Of a stretch of 64,000 nt of DNA, positions 1 through 10,766 are shown in pieces. The stretch comes from Typhlomys cinereus (taxonomy: Eukaryota > Chordata > Mammalia > Rodentia > Platacanthomyidae): assembly GCA_023101885.1 (NCBI GenBank), contig JALPQD010000358.1:1832761-1896760 (forward strand). The letters are read 5' to 3'. Position numbers and translations under genes: made by a program. Each line of letters starts with the position of its first letter. Positions within the stretch are counted from its first letter, which is position 1. Below the pieces are notes generated by a model. It was given only the letters and a program-made list of their open reading frames with translations, did not search any database and had not been told where the DNA came from.

Positions 1-1026
1 AGACAAATGAAAACACATGTTCTCTCAAGTGCTTGTGCATGATTACTTGAGAGGCTCTTTTCACAGCAAGGGCAGACTAGCAACAACTCAGTTGTCCATG
101 GGAGAGCATTTGTGAATAACCAGACAAGTATGGTGACCATGTTGAGTGACATAAGTCAGACACAGAAAGAATAAAAATAGTAAATGCTGTTTCTCTATTT
201 CAGTAAAATTCTGAAAAATGTCAACTCGTTTTCATTGACAAGAAGTTGTTTGGGGACTATGCTCATCAAAGGAAGGGAGACACATGCAAAAGTCATGAAG
301 ATGCATCCTCCAGCTCAGTTGCTGTAGGGGTCTCACCACATGTGGATGCATCCAAACTCATGGAAGTGAACATCTTAATCAAAGCAACTGTTGAAAGTAG
401 ATAGCACATTGGGAATCCATCAGAGCAAGGCAGAAGAAAGAGGAAGATCAAATAACATGGAAAGCAAGCAAAGTCCAGCAAGGGAAAGAAGTCCCCATGT
501 GGACTCAGGATGCCTAATACTGAATTTGAGCCCATGGGTTTTGCTGAAATATTATGGTCCCTACAACCATGGTGAAAATGCTACAATCTATGAAGGTTCT
601 GATCTAAAATGATGAAGAGAAGCTTTCTTGTTTGTATGGCTTGATGTAGAATGAAATGAGAAAAGTATGTAAAAGGCAAATAGATGTCTCTGACTTTTTT
701 AAATGATTTTTTAGTTTTACAAGCATATTGAGTTCTAATCCCTGCTTCCTCCATCCCCCTTCCCATTCCCCTCTTTTCCCCTAACCATAGAGTCTGGACC
801 AGAAGGACACTAGCCAAATGCAATATTTTCTAAATTGAAATATACATAGAAAGAAGCAATTGCATTTCCATAGATTTGGGCTGGGAATTTGAGAAAACTG
901 TACCCAGCAAGATCTAAGGAACTGTGCATATGTGGCTAATCATGTGGGTTATTGCTGTAAGAGATGTACACGGTCAACTTCTTGACTTCCTGTCCGCAAG
1001 TTTGTAAACTCACAAATTTTGCTCTT
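1..1026. other. unique sequence, no gene seen
   Basis: Open frames are at most 80 codons and overlap on both strands, without a recognisable family. A polypyrimidine patch near 740-785 resembles the reverse strand of a LINE-1 3' UTR but is too short to assign. Confidence 0.5.
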
Positions 1027-1039
1027 TTTGGTGTGTGCG

Positions 1040-1087
<48 letters not shown>

Positions 1088-1330
1088 TGTGTGCAAGCAT
1101 GTATTCAAGAGGACTCAAGTGTGTATGCCTGTTGAGGCCCAAGGGTGACATGGGGAAATCATCTTGGATCACTGCTCAGTCTCCTTATTGTTTTGCTCTG
1201 GGGCTTCCAGGGCCAGAATTGCAGGCTGCCATCATATCCAGCTGACATTTTTACTTAGAATTTGGGGGTTTGAACTCAGATTCTTTTGTTTGTAAGACAA
1301 CATTTTTAACCCTGAGCTACCACCTGAGAC
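1027..1330 (-). mobile_element. B4-like (ID-B1) SINE, reverse orientation
   Basis: Read on the + strand it starts with a (TG)n tail. It continues through a B1-like middle (a diverged form of 'gggattacaggc', then 'catatccagctga') and ends in a tRNA-like head ('tttgaactcagattc', 'ccctgagctacc'). The same order occurs in the inner element at 61121-61424, which supports a single family. The family name is from memory; B4-type elements are fusions of an ID/tRNA-like head and a B1 body. Confidence 0.6.
1042..1082. repeat. (TG)n microsatellite
   Basis: About 20 uninterrupted TG units, forming the reverse-strand CA tail of the adjoining SINE. Likely polymorphic. Confidence 0.95.
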
Positions 1331-2865
1331 CCAAACTCTAAATTTTAAAGTAGAAACACTGAGTCAGGGAAACATGAGTCATCAATCAAGGGGCTTTTAA
1401 AACCTTCTATCCCAGCTCAGCTTTCCCTCATCTCTGGGACACAGCCAAGGCATAAGCATTTTCAAGACTTCTTGTTGGATCTCTGTGCTAGCCTCCGCAC
1501 CACAGGGGAATGACAAAGTGGTTCTTGTTATTTGTCTATTTATCACTTTGCTCATACAGAATCCTGTCTCCTCTGTAGCCATAAGGTTCCCTGGCGAGCT
1601 AACCAGAATCTTGTCATACTTTAATAGGAAGTAGCTCTGACAGAAATCCAGAGGACAGAGCAAAGATCCTTCCAGCATGCACTAAAAAAGACTTCCATGA
1701 CAACAAAGTTACCATTGTCTGTGATGCTATTCTTGGTGTCTTGCTCTAAAGTTTTCTCTTTTCTAAATCCGAGTGAAGGAGAAGGGCCACGCTGCTAAAC
1801 GTGCTGCCTGTAACAATATTGATCAATTAGATATTCTCTAGCCATCCAGCTTCTTCTTGCCACAAAAAGAACCATACAATCCCCTAAAATGTTAGATTGT
1901 TTGAGTTACAAGAGGAAAACTGAAAGAACAAACATGAAATGGAACAAGATAACCATCTGCATGTTTGCTATCAAGGATTTGAGTGCCTGCATAATGTTCA
2001 AAAGCTAAAAAGAAGTTTTATCTGTTTTAGTAAATACTTAGCTAAATAAGTTGCTTTTCTGTTTTCTAAATTTTGCATTCTGACTCTAATTTCAGTTGAT
2101 CAAATGAAATTAAATAGCCATTAGATGAGCATGAGAAGTTCTGGTTCCACCCAGTAGAGAGACAATAGATAACAATTATGTGCTGTATAACTCTCAAGCT
2201 GGGGAGGAAGGATTTTGGATGTGTTCCACATAAACTGTGTTAGTTGTTTCAAGGATGCACAAACCAAACAATGACTCAGAACTACAACTTTCAGTAGAGT
2301 CTCAAGTTTATTTTAAAAGCATGAAGGGCACAACCATCATAGACTCTGTAGGAAATACTTGTTTGATCCAAAAGGTGAAGAATAGGAATGCAGGAATGAA
2401 GAGCTTTAAGTTAACTTTACAGCAAAGGGGTCTATGCAATTATGGAATGCTGCTAAACAGTATGCTGATCTAGTTTATATCTACTTGGACAAGTCACTGG
2501 TTTTCCCAACCAAGCTTCCCCTAGATTTCTCTGGCATCTGAAGAAAATCTCAAGCAATGCTGTCGGCAGCCTGGAGACCATCATTTATCAACAGACTTTG
2601 GTCTTGCAGGCCTTACGTGTAGGGCTGCATGACTGCTAAAGGAGACATTCACAACAAACCATAGGTGTTTCAGGAGATATGCACATCTAAGTTGCTTTAA
2701 CCATTGTTCTGTGTTTGCATATGTGTATTGCATGGTGTTGCATTAATATGCATAGTTTTATGATTTTATACACTTGGTAAGTTACGATTGAAAAAAGTCA
2801 AAAACTGCAAGATAAATAGGGCAGAATGTATCTTCCTTAACATTTCTTTGATTCTTTTCTTATAT
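1331..2865. other. unique sequence, nothing recognised
   Basis: A 93-codon open frame on the minus strand (1397-1678) and a 78-codon frame on the plus strand (2237-2473) show no domain, signal peptide or splice context that I recognise. Confidence 0.5.
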
Positions 2866-3070
2866 GCTATATATTGATCTAACACTTTGAAGATACAAAG
2901 TAGACTACCCTCACAACCCCATGAGCTATTTCTTTCATTTTATGGAGTGGAAAGGAACAAGAAAGACTAGGAAAGAATAAAGCTGCATTAGGAAGGGGCG
3001 TTCAGCAACTTTCTAAAGAGAGCATGTATACTTGCAGATGAAGCCGAGATTTCCATCCTGGCACTGCACC
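2866..3070 (-). mobile_element. MIR-like ancient SINE, reverse orientation
   Basis: 'cctcacaaccccatgagcta' followed by 'ttcattttatgga' and a later 'ccgagatttccatcctgg' follow, in order, the reverse strand of the MIR core and head. Strongly diverged, as expected for this pre-rodent family. An L2 end is the alternative. Confidence 0.45.
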
Positions 3071-3449
3071 TGTAGCTATCAGTCCTTTATGACTAAACTA
3101 CGATGTTTTGCTGATTTTTGTGATCATTACAATGGAAAATAAAGCATGTGATTTTTTTTTGGTCTTATCAAACAAATACCATTTTGCCATCAGGAAATGA
3201 ATAATGAAAAAAGTCCATCTCATCTTATCACACTTGGACTCTGGAAGGCAGGTGGTTTCATGCTGCAAGTCATTACAAATCCTAAACAGGAAAACCAGCT
3301 CAGAAGGAAGGAAATGACTGCTCATGTCTGCCTGCAGGGATACTCTCTTAGATCAGCCCTATAATGTCATCTATCTGCCCAGTTTTTTCGGAGTAATTAA
3401 TTTTTAGGGTACCTCAAAAACTCTGCCTGTAGTTTTTTCAGATAGGTAG

Positions 3450-3572
3450 ATGTGAAATACAGAAGTCAAGCTCAAATTCACAAGTTGAAGTTCTAGGTCT
3501 GAACAACTAGTCGATTGACCTTGAACTTGCCATTTCTCTGCAGGGTCCCGGAATTGCTTATCTGTAACATAA
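3450..3572 (+). mobile_element. MIR-like ancient SINE
   Basis: 'gattgaccttgaacttgcc' and 'gcttatctgtaacataaaga' match, with many changes, the MIR segments that normally read 'gtgaccttgggcaagtt' and 'cctcatctgtaaaatgg', in the right order and spacing. Confidence 0.45.
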
Positions 3573-3989
3573 AGATTTATCCCATAAACCATTGCTTCCC
3601 ACATGAATCATTGCCAAAATGTCATTCAGCATCCAGCACAACAGAAGGCATGGTTCTGTTACAAACAGCTCAGTGAGATGCCACTATATCTGTCATCTGA
3701 TCAGGACAGTGATTTCCTTTTGGTCAAGCTACGTGAGAACTGGGCATGGAAAACCTCAAAAGTCCTTATTACATTCAGATGCACTCTTCAAATGTTTAGC
3801 AAAGGGTAAGGAATTGTACTTCCTGAAGTATCTGCTGGCTGTCAGCTCTGTTGTGGCAAGGAGCATTGCTGCCTGCCTGCTTCCTCTTAGCTATCAACAT
3901 TCAGTTTGGTTCAGGTGACAATGTTGTGGTCTAATAAAAATGTGTTATGATGAAACTGTGTACACTATGCTATAGAAAATCTGCTGTGG
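3573..3989. other. unique sequence, no gene seen
   Basis: Two overlapping plus-strand open frames (68 and 99 codons, from 3603 and 3619) are in different frames of the same DNA. Neither resembles a known protein. Confidence 0.5.
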
Positions 3990-4470
3990 AAAATTTTTGA
4001 CTTTAGACTAATTGCTCCTTTGGCTTCTGTAAACTGCTTACACATGAGGATAGTCACTGCTTACACTTAAAAGTTAGTCAAAACTTTCTCTCGCTATTTA
4101 CTGACCACTTGGTTTCATAGTTATAGCTTTAAAAAGGACCACCACTCAAGGTTTCCACCCCTCCCCTCACCCCTCTCTGACTTCCAGCTGCAACCACTAT
4201 CTGAAACTGCCAGCTTGAGTCACCAGCTGGACAGCACATGCCAACTTAGAAACTGCTGTAAGAACTGCCCACTGCCCTTACTCGGGGCTCCAACATGAGG
4301 TCCCGAACTCTGATGGAGTCCTGGAGTCCTAAGGCTCCATCTAAAGTCCTGACCTTGGGTGGAGTCCTGGGGCTTCAGTTGTGTTTGACCCACTTTCAAT
4401 AAACATCCTTTTCAGTCAAGCTCATTGTGCCTCATTGGGTGGACTTCTGGACCCCATAACAGCAACAGGT
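3990..4470 (+). mobile_element. possible ERV class I-like LTR remnant
   Basis: A region with LTR-like order: a weak TATA-like 'ctttaaaaagg' near 4129, a 'ctcggggctcc' motif of the kind seen at the R region of gammaretroviral LTRs near 4281, a polyadenylation signal AATAAA near 4399, and a CA-ending stretch ('ccataaca') near 4460. No target-site duplication was found, so both borders are estimates. It could be a different LTR class. Confidence 0.4.
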
Positions 4471-5179
4471 CAGGAGGTAAACTGTGACCTTTCTTAATCA
4501 AGCCCCAGGAACAACTACTTTGGGAGTCTGAAGGTAGGTGTCACTGGCTCCATTCAGTCCGGAAGGTGAAACATGAAATCTGTTGAGACACTTCCGGATT
4601 GTCCTGATGGATGTAAGAGCCACTAGAAGATGCCACTTTTGCTTACTCCTGCTCTTTTCTTGCTCTGGCTACTCACTTGGTCACACTTCTAATTCCTGCC
4701 TTTGTCCCAGCCTTATGTATGAAGACTCATGTCTGATATTGAAGTAACCATTATACTAAAGGACAATAAGAAAGCCCCAAACATACCTGCCGCTCTAGAA
4801 ACTTCCTGTTGTTATTAGTAGCTACTTTGTTAACTTTTGTTTTACTTGCTGCTAAACATACTACTAACTCACCTAAAATAATTTATGACACTGATGTTTT
4901 TATTTATAAACAAGAGTATGTCACATAAAGTGAGCACTGTGACTTTTTTTCAGATGTGCCTAGTTCTGTGGTTGCCTGGGAAGCATGCTGATTGGCTGAT
5001 TGGAGCCTTTTACCAACCCAGGCCTTGGCAGCAGACTTGTTTCTTGTCACATGAAGATGAATATCAAACCATTTTCTCTTGGTTTACAGTTAGATCAACA
5101 GAGCAGGACATAGTTTTTGGCCCTTCAGCCTCTGATATATTCCTGACTGTTTAAGTAAATGTTTAACCCAATACCTTCT
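4471..5179. other. unique sequence, nothing recognised
   Basis: The 89-codon open frame at 4885-5154 has no recognisable domain. No repeat was identified. Confidence 0.45.
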
Positions 5180-5292
5180 TCTTTTATTTTTGTTTTGTTT
5201 GTGTCTTCAGAGGTGGGGTCTTGCTCTATAAGCCTGGCCAGCCTGGAGCCTACTGTATAGATCACACACACTACCCTTATACTTGAGGCTCT
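5180..5292 (-). mobile_element. B1-like SINE, reverse orientation, diverged
   Basis: 'tttttgttttgtttgtg' followed by 'ggtggggtcttgctctata' and 'gcctggccagcctgg' is the reverse-strand order of a B1 element (poly-T, then the segment normally reading 'gagacagggtctc', then the right arm). The terminal part is scrambled, so the element is old. Confidence 0.65.
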
Positions 5293-6345
5293 CCTAACAC
5301 AGCCTCCAGAGAATGAGAACAAGACGTGCATCCAACTCTTTCTAAGGATCCTAGGGCAACAGAAAGAGGCTAACCACCCAACTGTGCTTGAACTGTAGAA
5401 AATAAGTACGAACTCACAGTCTTGGAGCAGACAGGTATGGGGCATGGAGAGTCAGCTGGTCCCGGTGCAGAAGGAATTTGAAGAATGCTTTAACTGTATC
5501 AGGGACCTGTGATAAGTATAAATGTTTCTGGAGCTAGAAATTGCAAGAGACCATGGAGACCTGAAAACTGGAATATGGTGTAAAATCGTGAAACTTAAGT
5601 AGATGTTTGGCCCAGAACAGTTTTTCTGCAGATCAGAAATTGCTGAGAAAACATGTGCTAAATTATTGACCACCTGGAAAGAGGAGGGAGGACATCCAAT
5701 TTCTGATGCAGTTAGAAATATTTTCAATGAAATTGAAGAGTCGGAAGGTGTCATGGAGTGAGATAAATTTAGGGAGGATTAAGCAAATGCTGGTGGGAAT
5801 CCCATAAGCTTCAGCTTGGTTAACTGCATTTGGAGAGGCCCCAGGGATTCCACCAATTATTTCAATTGATTCAGGAGGAGGAGAATAATGCTGCTGCCCA
5901 CACACCAGAAAGCACTCAGCATGGGGTCCTGGATTGGGGCAGTAGGAAACACAAGAATTTGTAAACAATTGTAAGGTACAGGCATGCATTTCTCCTTTTA
6001 CAAGGCAGACTAACAACATACCTGGACCTGCAGGGAAATTCCAGGGGTCTGTTTCAACAATGAAGATCCAGTCTTGCAAGAGAGGAAGTATGGCTACATT
6101 GTGAAGAAGTTAAGAAGTGCTAGTTCAATCAGCAAAGCCTAGGGCCACGCATGAGAACTAACTAGTGAAACCTCAACAAATAAGGATGTATACCAGGCAG
6201 CACAAATAGCAAGCATCAGGCATTTTGCAAGTACTCATCCTCTATTTATAGCATTTGGTACATGTTCAATGACATTTTGTGGGTCCCCTATTTTCTGAGC
6301 CCAGAGACATACCATGTGTGACCCCCTTCTTCCATAGACAGTTGT
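5293..6345. other. unassigned sequence with open minus-strand frames
   Basis: Three neighbouring minus-strand open frames (106, 100 and 138 codons, spanning 5125-6079) are in different frames and overlap. I see no protein family, conserved motif or splice-site pattern. Their length may reflect low stop density in an old repeat, but I could not identify one. Confidence 0.4.
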
Positions 6346-6418
6346 TTTGTGGTAGAGATAGAAACTAGGTTCTTGCGAATGCCAGGCAAGCATGGTACTC
6401 TTAACCACACTCCTTCCC
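6346..6418 (-). mobile_element. ID/tRNA-like SINE head, reverse orientation
   Basis: 'gaaactaggttcttgcgaat', 'gccaggcaagcatgg' and 'cttaaccac' mirror the reverse strand of the ID / B4 tRNA-like head. The remainder toward 6290 is too diverged to assign. Confidence 0.4.
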
Positions 6419-6918
6419 CTTCACACATTTTATGACAAACTTTCTTCAAGTGCAAATCTGGTCTTGCAGTCTGCTTCTCTGAGGACCTATACTGATGCAG
6501 GAATTTTAGAGTTCGTATGTTCTCAATATGGATGCTATCATATAGGGGAGAGTGAAATTCGATCTTGATTGCCCAAGAAAACCCTACTGCAAGGCTTTGT
6601 GGGTGGCCTGCAATGAGCCCCAATGAATACACAGATATGTTACATCTGTGATATTACATTTTCATGGGATGGGGGAGAAGGGAATTAGTAGAAAAATATT
6701 TTAAACTTCTTGTAGACACTTAATTCCCAAAAGTTTGAGAAACCGAAAGATGCAGAAAGCCTGACCTCAAAGTGCACTTGGAAGATGTCTTCGTAAGCTC
6801 GTGGTGTGTGCCTCTCACTAGGAGGCGTAAATTAAAGGATGCTGAACAGGTAGCTAAGGAGGATACACCTCCCTCAAGATCAGGTTTCACATGCTTAGTA
6901 AGAAACCGATGATTCTTA
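6419..6918. other. unique sequence, nothing recognised
   Basis: No repeat or coding feature identified. Confidence 0.45.
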
Positions 6919-6923
6919 CCATT

Positions 6924-7573
6924 TGTTATGGTTGAATTTTGGTGTCAACTTGACAGTTGCAGATTGTTTGGGGGCAGCTGTGGAAAGTTAGTGCTTGGAA
7001 TGGCCCTTGAACAAATCTGCAGGTACTTGATTGATTGCTGTGGAGAACCCAGCCCATAGTGGGTAGAACTTTCCAGTGGTGGATCAGATAATAGGGACGT
7101 GCAAGGAGCAAGCATTTGCTCTTCCTTTATCTGGTGTGGACTTGCTATTGTGTCCACTCTGTGTGCATCGTTTGCTTTTAGAGCTTCGTGGCCTTCTTTG
7201 TTGTTGCTGCTGCTGCCTCCAGTCTTGGCTGACTCAGAGCTTCGTCTTTTCCACCAAGTTGTTGCTGTTCTCGCTGCCTTTGGAGCCTGGCCTCTAGGCC
7301 TTGCTGCTGTTCACTGTACATCACTGACAGTGGAGCTCAGCTGTTGTTCACTGACGTTGGAACCCAGAATCTTGGACTCTTCAGAGAAGTAAAGGCTTGA
7401 GACCTTCTCGGATCTTTTGGCTCTGTAGAACATCGCAGTCAAGAATGAGGTCGCTGTAGGTGGCTACTTTGAAGGACACTGTTTTTATTGTGAGTTATTT
7501 CAATAAACTTATTTATATATATTACATTCTATAGATTCTGTTTCTTCAGAGAACCCTGACAAATACTAATACA
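6924..7573 (+). mobile_element. ERVL-type solo LTR (MT2/MLT2-like)
   Basis: Starts with TG, carries 'gtgtcaacttgacag' near its 5' end, and ends with 'gattctgtttcttcagag' then 'aaccctgac' and a terminal 'aatacta..aca'. Both ends follow the ERVL LTR pattern shared by MLT2 and rodent MT2-related elements. A polyadenylation signal (AATAAA near 7501) sits about 70 bases before the 3' end. Flanking pentamers 'ccatt' (6919-6923) and 'ccact' (7574-7578) agree at 4 of 5 bases, as expected for an aged ERVL target-site duplication. No internal retroviral sequence follows, so it is a solo LTR. The middle (about 7180-7350) is rich in CTG/TTG triplets. Confidence 0.8.
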
Positions 7574-7640
7574 CCACTGAACTGAAGGAAAAATTTGTTC
7601 CTGGCCATGTAACTTCCTCCCTGATGTTTCTAGAACTGCT

Positions 7641-8043
7641 TGTCATAGTTAGGCACAGGTGTCAACTTGATAGTTGAGGGTTTGAGCTCTGGGAACATTT
7701 GTGGAGAATTGGTAGTTGGGTTAAGCCCAGAGGAAACCTGCAGGAGATTGTTTAGCTGATGGGGAAGGCCCAGGTGGGTGGGATTAGGCCCTGGAATAAA
7801 ACAGAAAGAAAGTTCACATCCTTGTGTACACTTGGCCAGACATGCTGGTCTGCAAATAAGGATCTTCCCTCTCTCAGCCATTATGCAGAGATGATGTGGC
7901 CAGTTTCCTCAGGCTGGTATTGGTGCATGCTTTCCTATCAAGTTGGGCTACAGACTGTAACATGATTATCAGAAAATAACCCCCTTGTTCCTTTAAACTG
8001 TCTGATGGTCATTTATCAGCAACCATGTAGGTAAACTGCAACA
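7641..8043 (+). mobile_element. ERVL-type solo LTR with perfect 5-bp duplication
   Basis: Begins 'tgtcatagttaggcac', contains the ERVL signature 'gtgtcaacttgata', and ends 'gtaaactgcaaca'. It is flanked on both sides by 'ctgct' (7636-7640 and 8044-8048), a perfect 5-bp target-site duplication typical of ERVL integration. It is co-linear along its whole length with the copy at 19222-19639, and also relates to those at 22685-23039, 31708-32110 and 53490-53884. No internal region remains, so it arose by LTR-LTR recombination. Confidence 0.88.
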
Positions 8044-8048
8044 CTGCT

Positions 8049-8419
8049 GTATTCCACCTGAAATTGTCCTGTCAAAGGCAGAATATTATGGTAGGTAACA
8101 TTTGCCTGGTTCTTAAAGATCATTTTGCATCTCATTAAACATTTCTTAAAAGTGTGCTATATTGATGCTCCATGCCAGTTATCCAAATTTCCTGATGATT
8201 TGGTGATATAGAACTTTTTGATAGCAAACCACAACAGCCCATTTGTACCAGATTTTCTTGCCTTTCTTTAATTAAGTTGTCTGTTAAATTCTTGATTACC
8301 ATGGTGCATGAAACTGGTCACCTGAGATGCAGCTTAGGGATGCAGGGAAGTGTGTCTGTCTGCTATCTTTTCACTCTTCTATAAATCTCAAAGCTAACAA
8401 AGGAGAGGCAGAAGGCTGC
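8049..8419. other. unique sequence, nothing recognised
   Basis: AT-rich, no open frame or repeat of note. Confidence 0.45.
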
Positions 8420-8610
8420 CAAACTGGGTTTGGGATTCAGTGTGAGTCACGTAGACCTGCCGCAGACAGTCTGTGACCTTTTTTCCTTTCCTCCATTGTG
8501 ACAGACTGGCCGGATAACAATAGCTACATATGGCCACTCTGTAAGGATTAAATGAAATCATGAATACAATGGTTGTAGCAAACTGGCTGGGAAGTGTTCA
8601 AAAAAGTGCT
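8420..8610 (+). mobile_element. MIR-like ancient SINE
   Basis: 'ggattaaatgaaatcatgaa' near 8548 matches the MIR tail segment normally reading 'ggattaaatgagttaat'. Upstream 'gtctgtgaccttt' and 'ctccattgtgacag' fit the core and 'ctggctgggaagtgttc' fits the 'cctggcacatagt' position. The order and spacing agree, so this is the clearest MIR in the window. Confidence 0.65.
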
Positions 8611-9151
8611 TTGGCTCTCCCTATTTTTCCTATAAATAGAAGTCCCTTCCTCATCCTTATCTAATCAGACTAATGGGTACTACTGCTCCTGCCAGAATGT
8701 TTGTAGATTCCATGAGATTCTCAAGAGAGGACCCTGTGATCAGGTAAGGTTGTTTGGTTCTGATTTTTTAGCAAGTTTTACTAGAAACTGAGTTTCTGCA
8801 CATGAAGAAATGCAGTCAGGGCCACATCTTTGCCAAAGACCTCCAGTATCTTCCACTGCTGCCGCTGTTACTCTCAACTCATGTTTCACAATTCTTCATC
8901 GTAGTCTTCATCCCTACTGGACACTGTGTCTCTTCATATATCTGCTCCAGTCCATCACACCAGGAGGGCAGGACACAGGGATAGTTTCATGTGCTACACC
9001 TTCGCTCCTGAGTTGAAGTCTGGTGTGGAATGCTTACTCAGCAGGCACTGAGTTGGCCAGGTGGGGGCTAAACATTGAGGCTGGGGGCACTGGATGGTTA
9101 GCTCAAAGTTGCCCTCCCTGTCTCATTGCCAAGCACAGCCCAGGACAGACC
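8611..9151. other. unique sequence, nothing recognised
   Basis: Two overlapping plus-strand frames of 60 and 68 codons near 8802-9016 lie in different frames. No family recognised. Confidence 0.45.
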
Positions 9152-9157
9152 CATGTC

Positions 9158-9635
9158 TGTAGGAAGAACGGACAATGATTGTGCCACAGAGGCTTCCATC
9201 TCCCATACAGAGAGGCTCCTTGGACTCCTCCCTCCTGCTAAGCATACAAATCTCACAAGACTACAAATCTGGCCAGACTACAAATCTGGCGAGACTACAA
9301 ATCTCACAAGACTACGCCTTCTCCAGAGCAAAGACAGTTGGTGCTGTTAAACCGCCTGACTGAGAGGACCAATCCAAACAGGACAACTCAAAAACTCACA
9401 CTGGGACTTATGGGATGTCAGGTGGGGGGAGAGTATATAAACAGCCTGATACTTAAAATAAATGAGCTGCAAGCCTGAGAACCTACAAGCCTGACTCCCG
9501 GAGTCTGTGCTGTTGTTGACTTATCCCTGCCCCCAAGGGTCTCCGTGGGCCCCTGTTACATTGTTACATCTACATTGTTACATTGTAACATCTGGCGTAG
9601 CCTCTGTGGCACAATCATTGTCCGTTTCTCCTATA
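9158..9635 (+). mobile_element. palindrome-ended ERVK-type LTR element
   Basis: A 478-bp insertion bounded by a perfect 6-bp direct repeat 'catgtc' (9152-9157 and 9636-9641), the length expected for ERVK integration. The body reads as an LTR: it starts TGTAGG, and has a TATA box (TATATAA, 9434-9440), a polyadenylation signal (AATAAA, 9457-9462) and a U5-like end with 'gtctccgtgggcccctgtta'. The oddity is the right border. The last 37 bases (9599-9635) are the reverse complement of the first 37 (9158-9194), 34 of 37 matching, so both outer ends are U3 starts. Just before the inverted part is 'tctggcg', which resembles the junction of an LTR with a lysine-type primer-binding site. I infer integration of a rearranged, hairpin-like cDNA. 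A DNA transposon with long terminal inverted repeats is the alternative, less likely given the LTR signals. Confidence 0.72.
9246..9313 (+). repeat. 4 x 17-bp tandem repeat in the LTR U3
   Basis: Four contiguous 17-base units 'acaaatct(ggc/cac)nagact' sit about 120 bases upstream of the TATA box of the LTR. Units 1 and 4 are identical; units 2 and 3 differ by one base. Direct repeats at this place in a U3 are typically enhancer repeats, so transcription-factor binding is a reasonable guess, not shown. Confidence 0.9.
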
Positions 9636-9641
9636 CATGTC

Positions 9642-10564
9642 ACCTCTATCCACTTAGCTTTCTAGGAGTTCATCCTGTATGAACAACTTTTACCACCCAG
9701 CACAAACCCCATTGCTTCTACCCACCTAGTTTTCCAGTTCATACACATGGACAACTTCCACTGCCTTTTCTCAGCAAAACCTGTGGGACATGCTGGGATT
9801 TGACCAGAGCCACATTGGGCTCTTCTGTGGGGAAAATGGTGATCTACCAAAATTCATGCTCTGAAGTTTTCCTCAGCAGGGAGGAGGGATTGTCTTAAAA
9901 GAGGAAATTGTTAGGATGAGAACTTTAGGGTGGGTCCTGAGCCTGACCCATAGGGAATGTCTGTCGTTTAAACTACAATTTGAGGTCCTTTGCTCCAGAA
10001 GCCCTATTAATACAAGAATAGACCAACATTTAGATTCTGTAAAGGGTTGAGACCTGCAGCCCAGGGAATGAACCGTGCTGTTCCTTGGGTGGCATGGGTA
10101 GGATTTTCCACATGTGGTTTCTATACCAGAAGACCTGCTGCCTACCAGAACCTTATTACAGATAGAAACACACAGGCCAGCAAAACACTCCAGAGCTAGC
10201 AAATCAGAAACACTGGGTGTGTCACCAAGATCACTCCACATCGCTCAGACTAGGAAATGGGTGGTAGCAAGTTATGGGGTGCAGGTTGCATCCCCACAAG
10301 CAAGGCTCAGCATAAAGGGTGACAAGGGCAACCTAATCACTAGAAACTAAGAAATTCAAGTCTCTGCACATTGGAGGAAGACTGTCAACTCACCATCATG
10401 GGTAATAAGTACACAGACCAGCATCCTGAGAACCTCACTGCTGGTAATTTAATCAAAAGAATGAAAAAAAAATTAGCCTTAAGAAAAGTCAGTAAGAATT
10501 TTGAGCTCTCCTGCAGAGAAATGTTCTAAAATATATCTCACATAACCCAAGTCTCACTTTATTA
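9642..10564. other. unassigned sequence
   Basis: A 122-codon minus-strand open frame (9873-10241) and a 78-codon plus-strand frame overlap it; neither shows a known domain. Possibly an old LTR, not identified. Confidence 0.4.
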
Positions 10565-10662
10565 CAAGGCTCACGCTGGGTTCCATTACACAAAGAGGTC
10601 AGGATCTTGCCTCTGCGACCTGAGTCCTGAGACTATTGGAATGTACCACCACACCTTGCCAT
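10565..10662 (-). mobile_element. B1-like SINE fragment, reverse orientation
   Basis: 'cctgagactattggaatg' then 'taccaccacaccttgcca' is the reverse strand of the B1 left arm (normally 'tgctgggattaaaggcgtg' and 'ccaccacgcc'). The poly-T side is diverged. Confidence 0.45.
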
Positions 10663-10746
10663 CCATGGGTACTTTTGACAAATGATTATACTCATAAATG
10701 AGTCAAAGCTCACAGCCTCGTTGACATCCCCATCGTCTCATTATGA

Positions 10747-10766
10747 ATGTGGCCCATGGGCCACAT
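10747..10766. repeat. 20-bp perfect palindrome
   Basis: Ten bases 'atgtggccca' are followed directly by their reverse complement with no loop. No protein-binding motif I know covers the whole site; the centre is an NcoI-like CCATGG flanked by GGCC/TGGCC symmetry. Confidence 0.9.

Noticed and set aside
5663..6079. 138-codon minus-strand frame
   Set aside because: No family, and the neighbouring frames are in other phases.
9158..9635. DNA transposon with 37-bp terminal inverted repeats
   Set aside because: The LTR signals (TATA, AATAAA, U5-like end) and a 6-bp duplication fit ERVK better, although this is not excluded.
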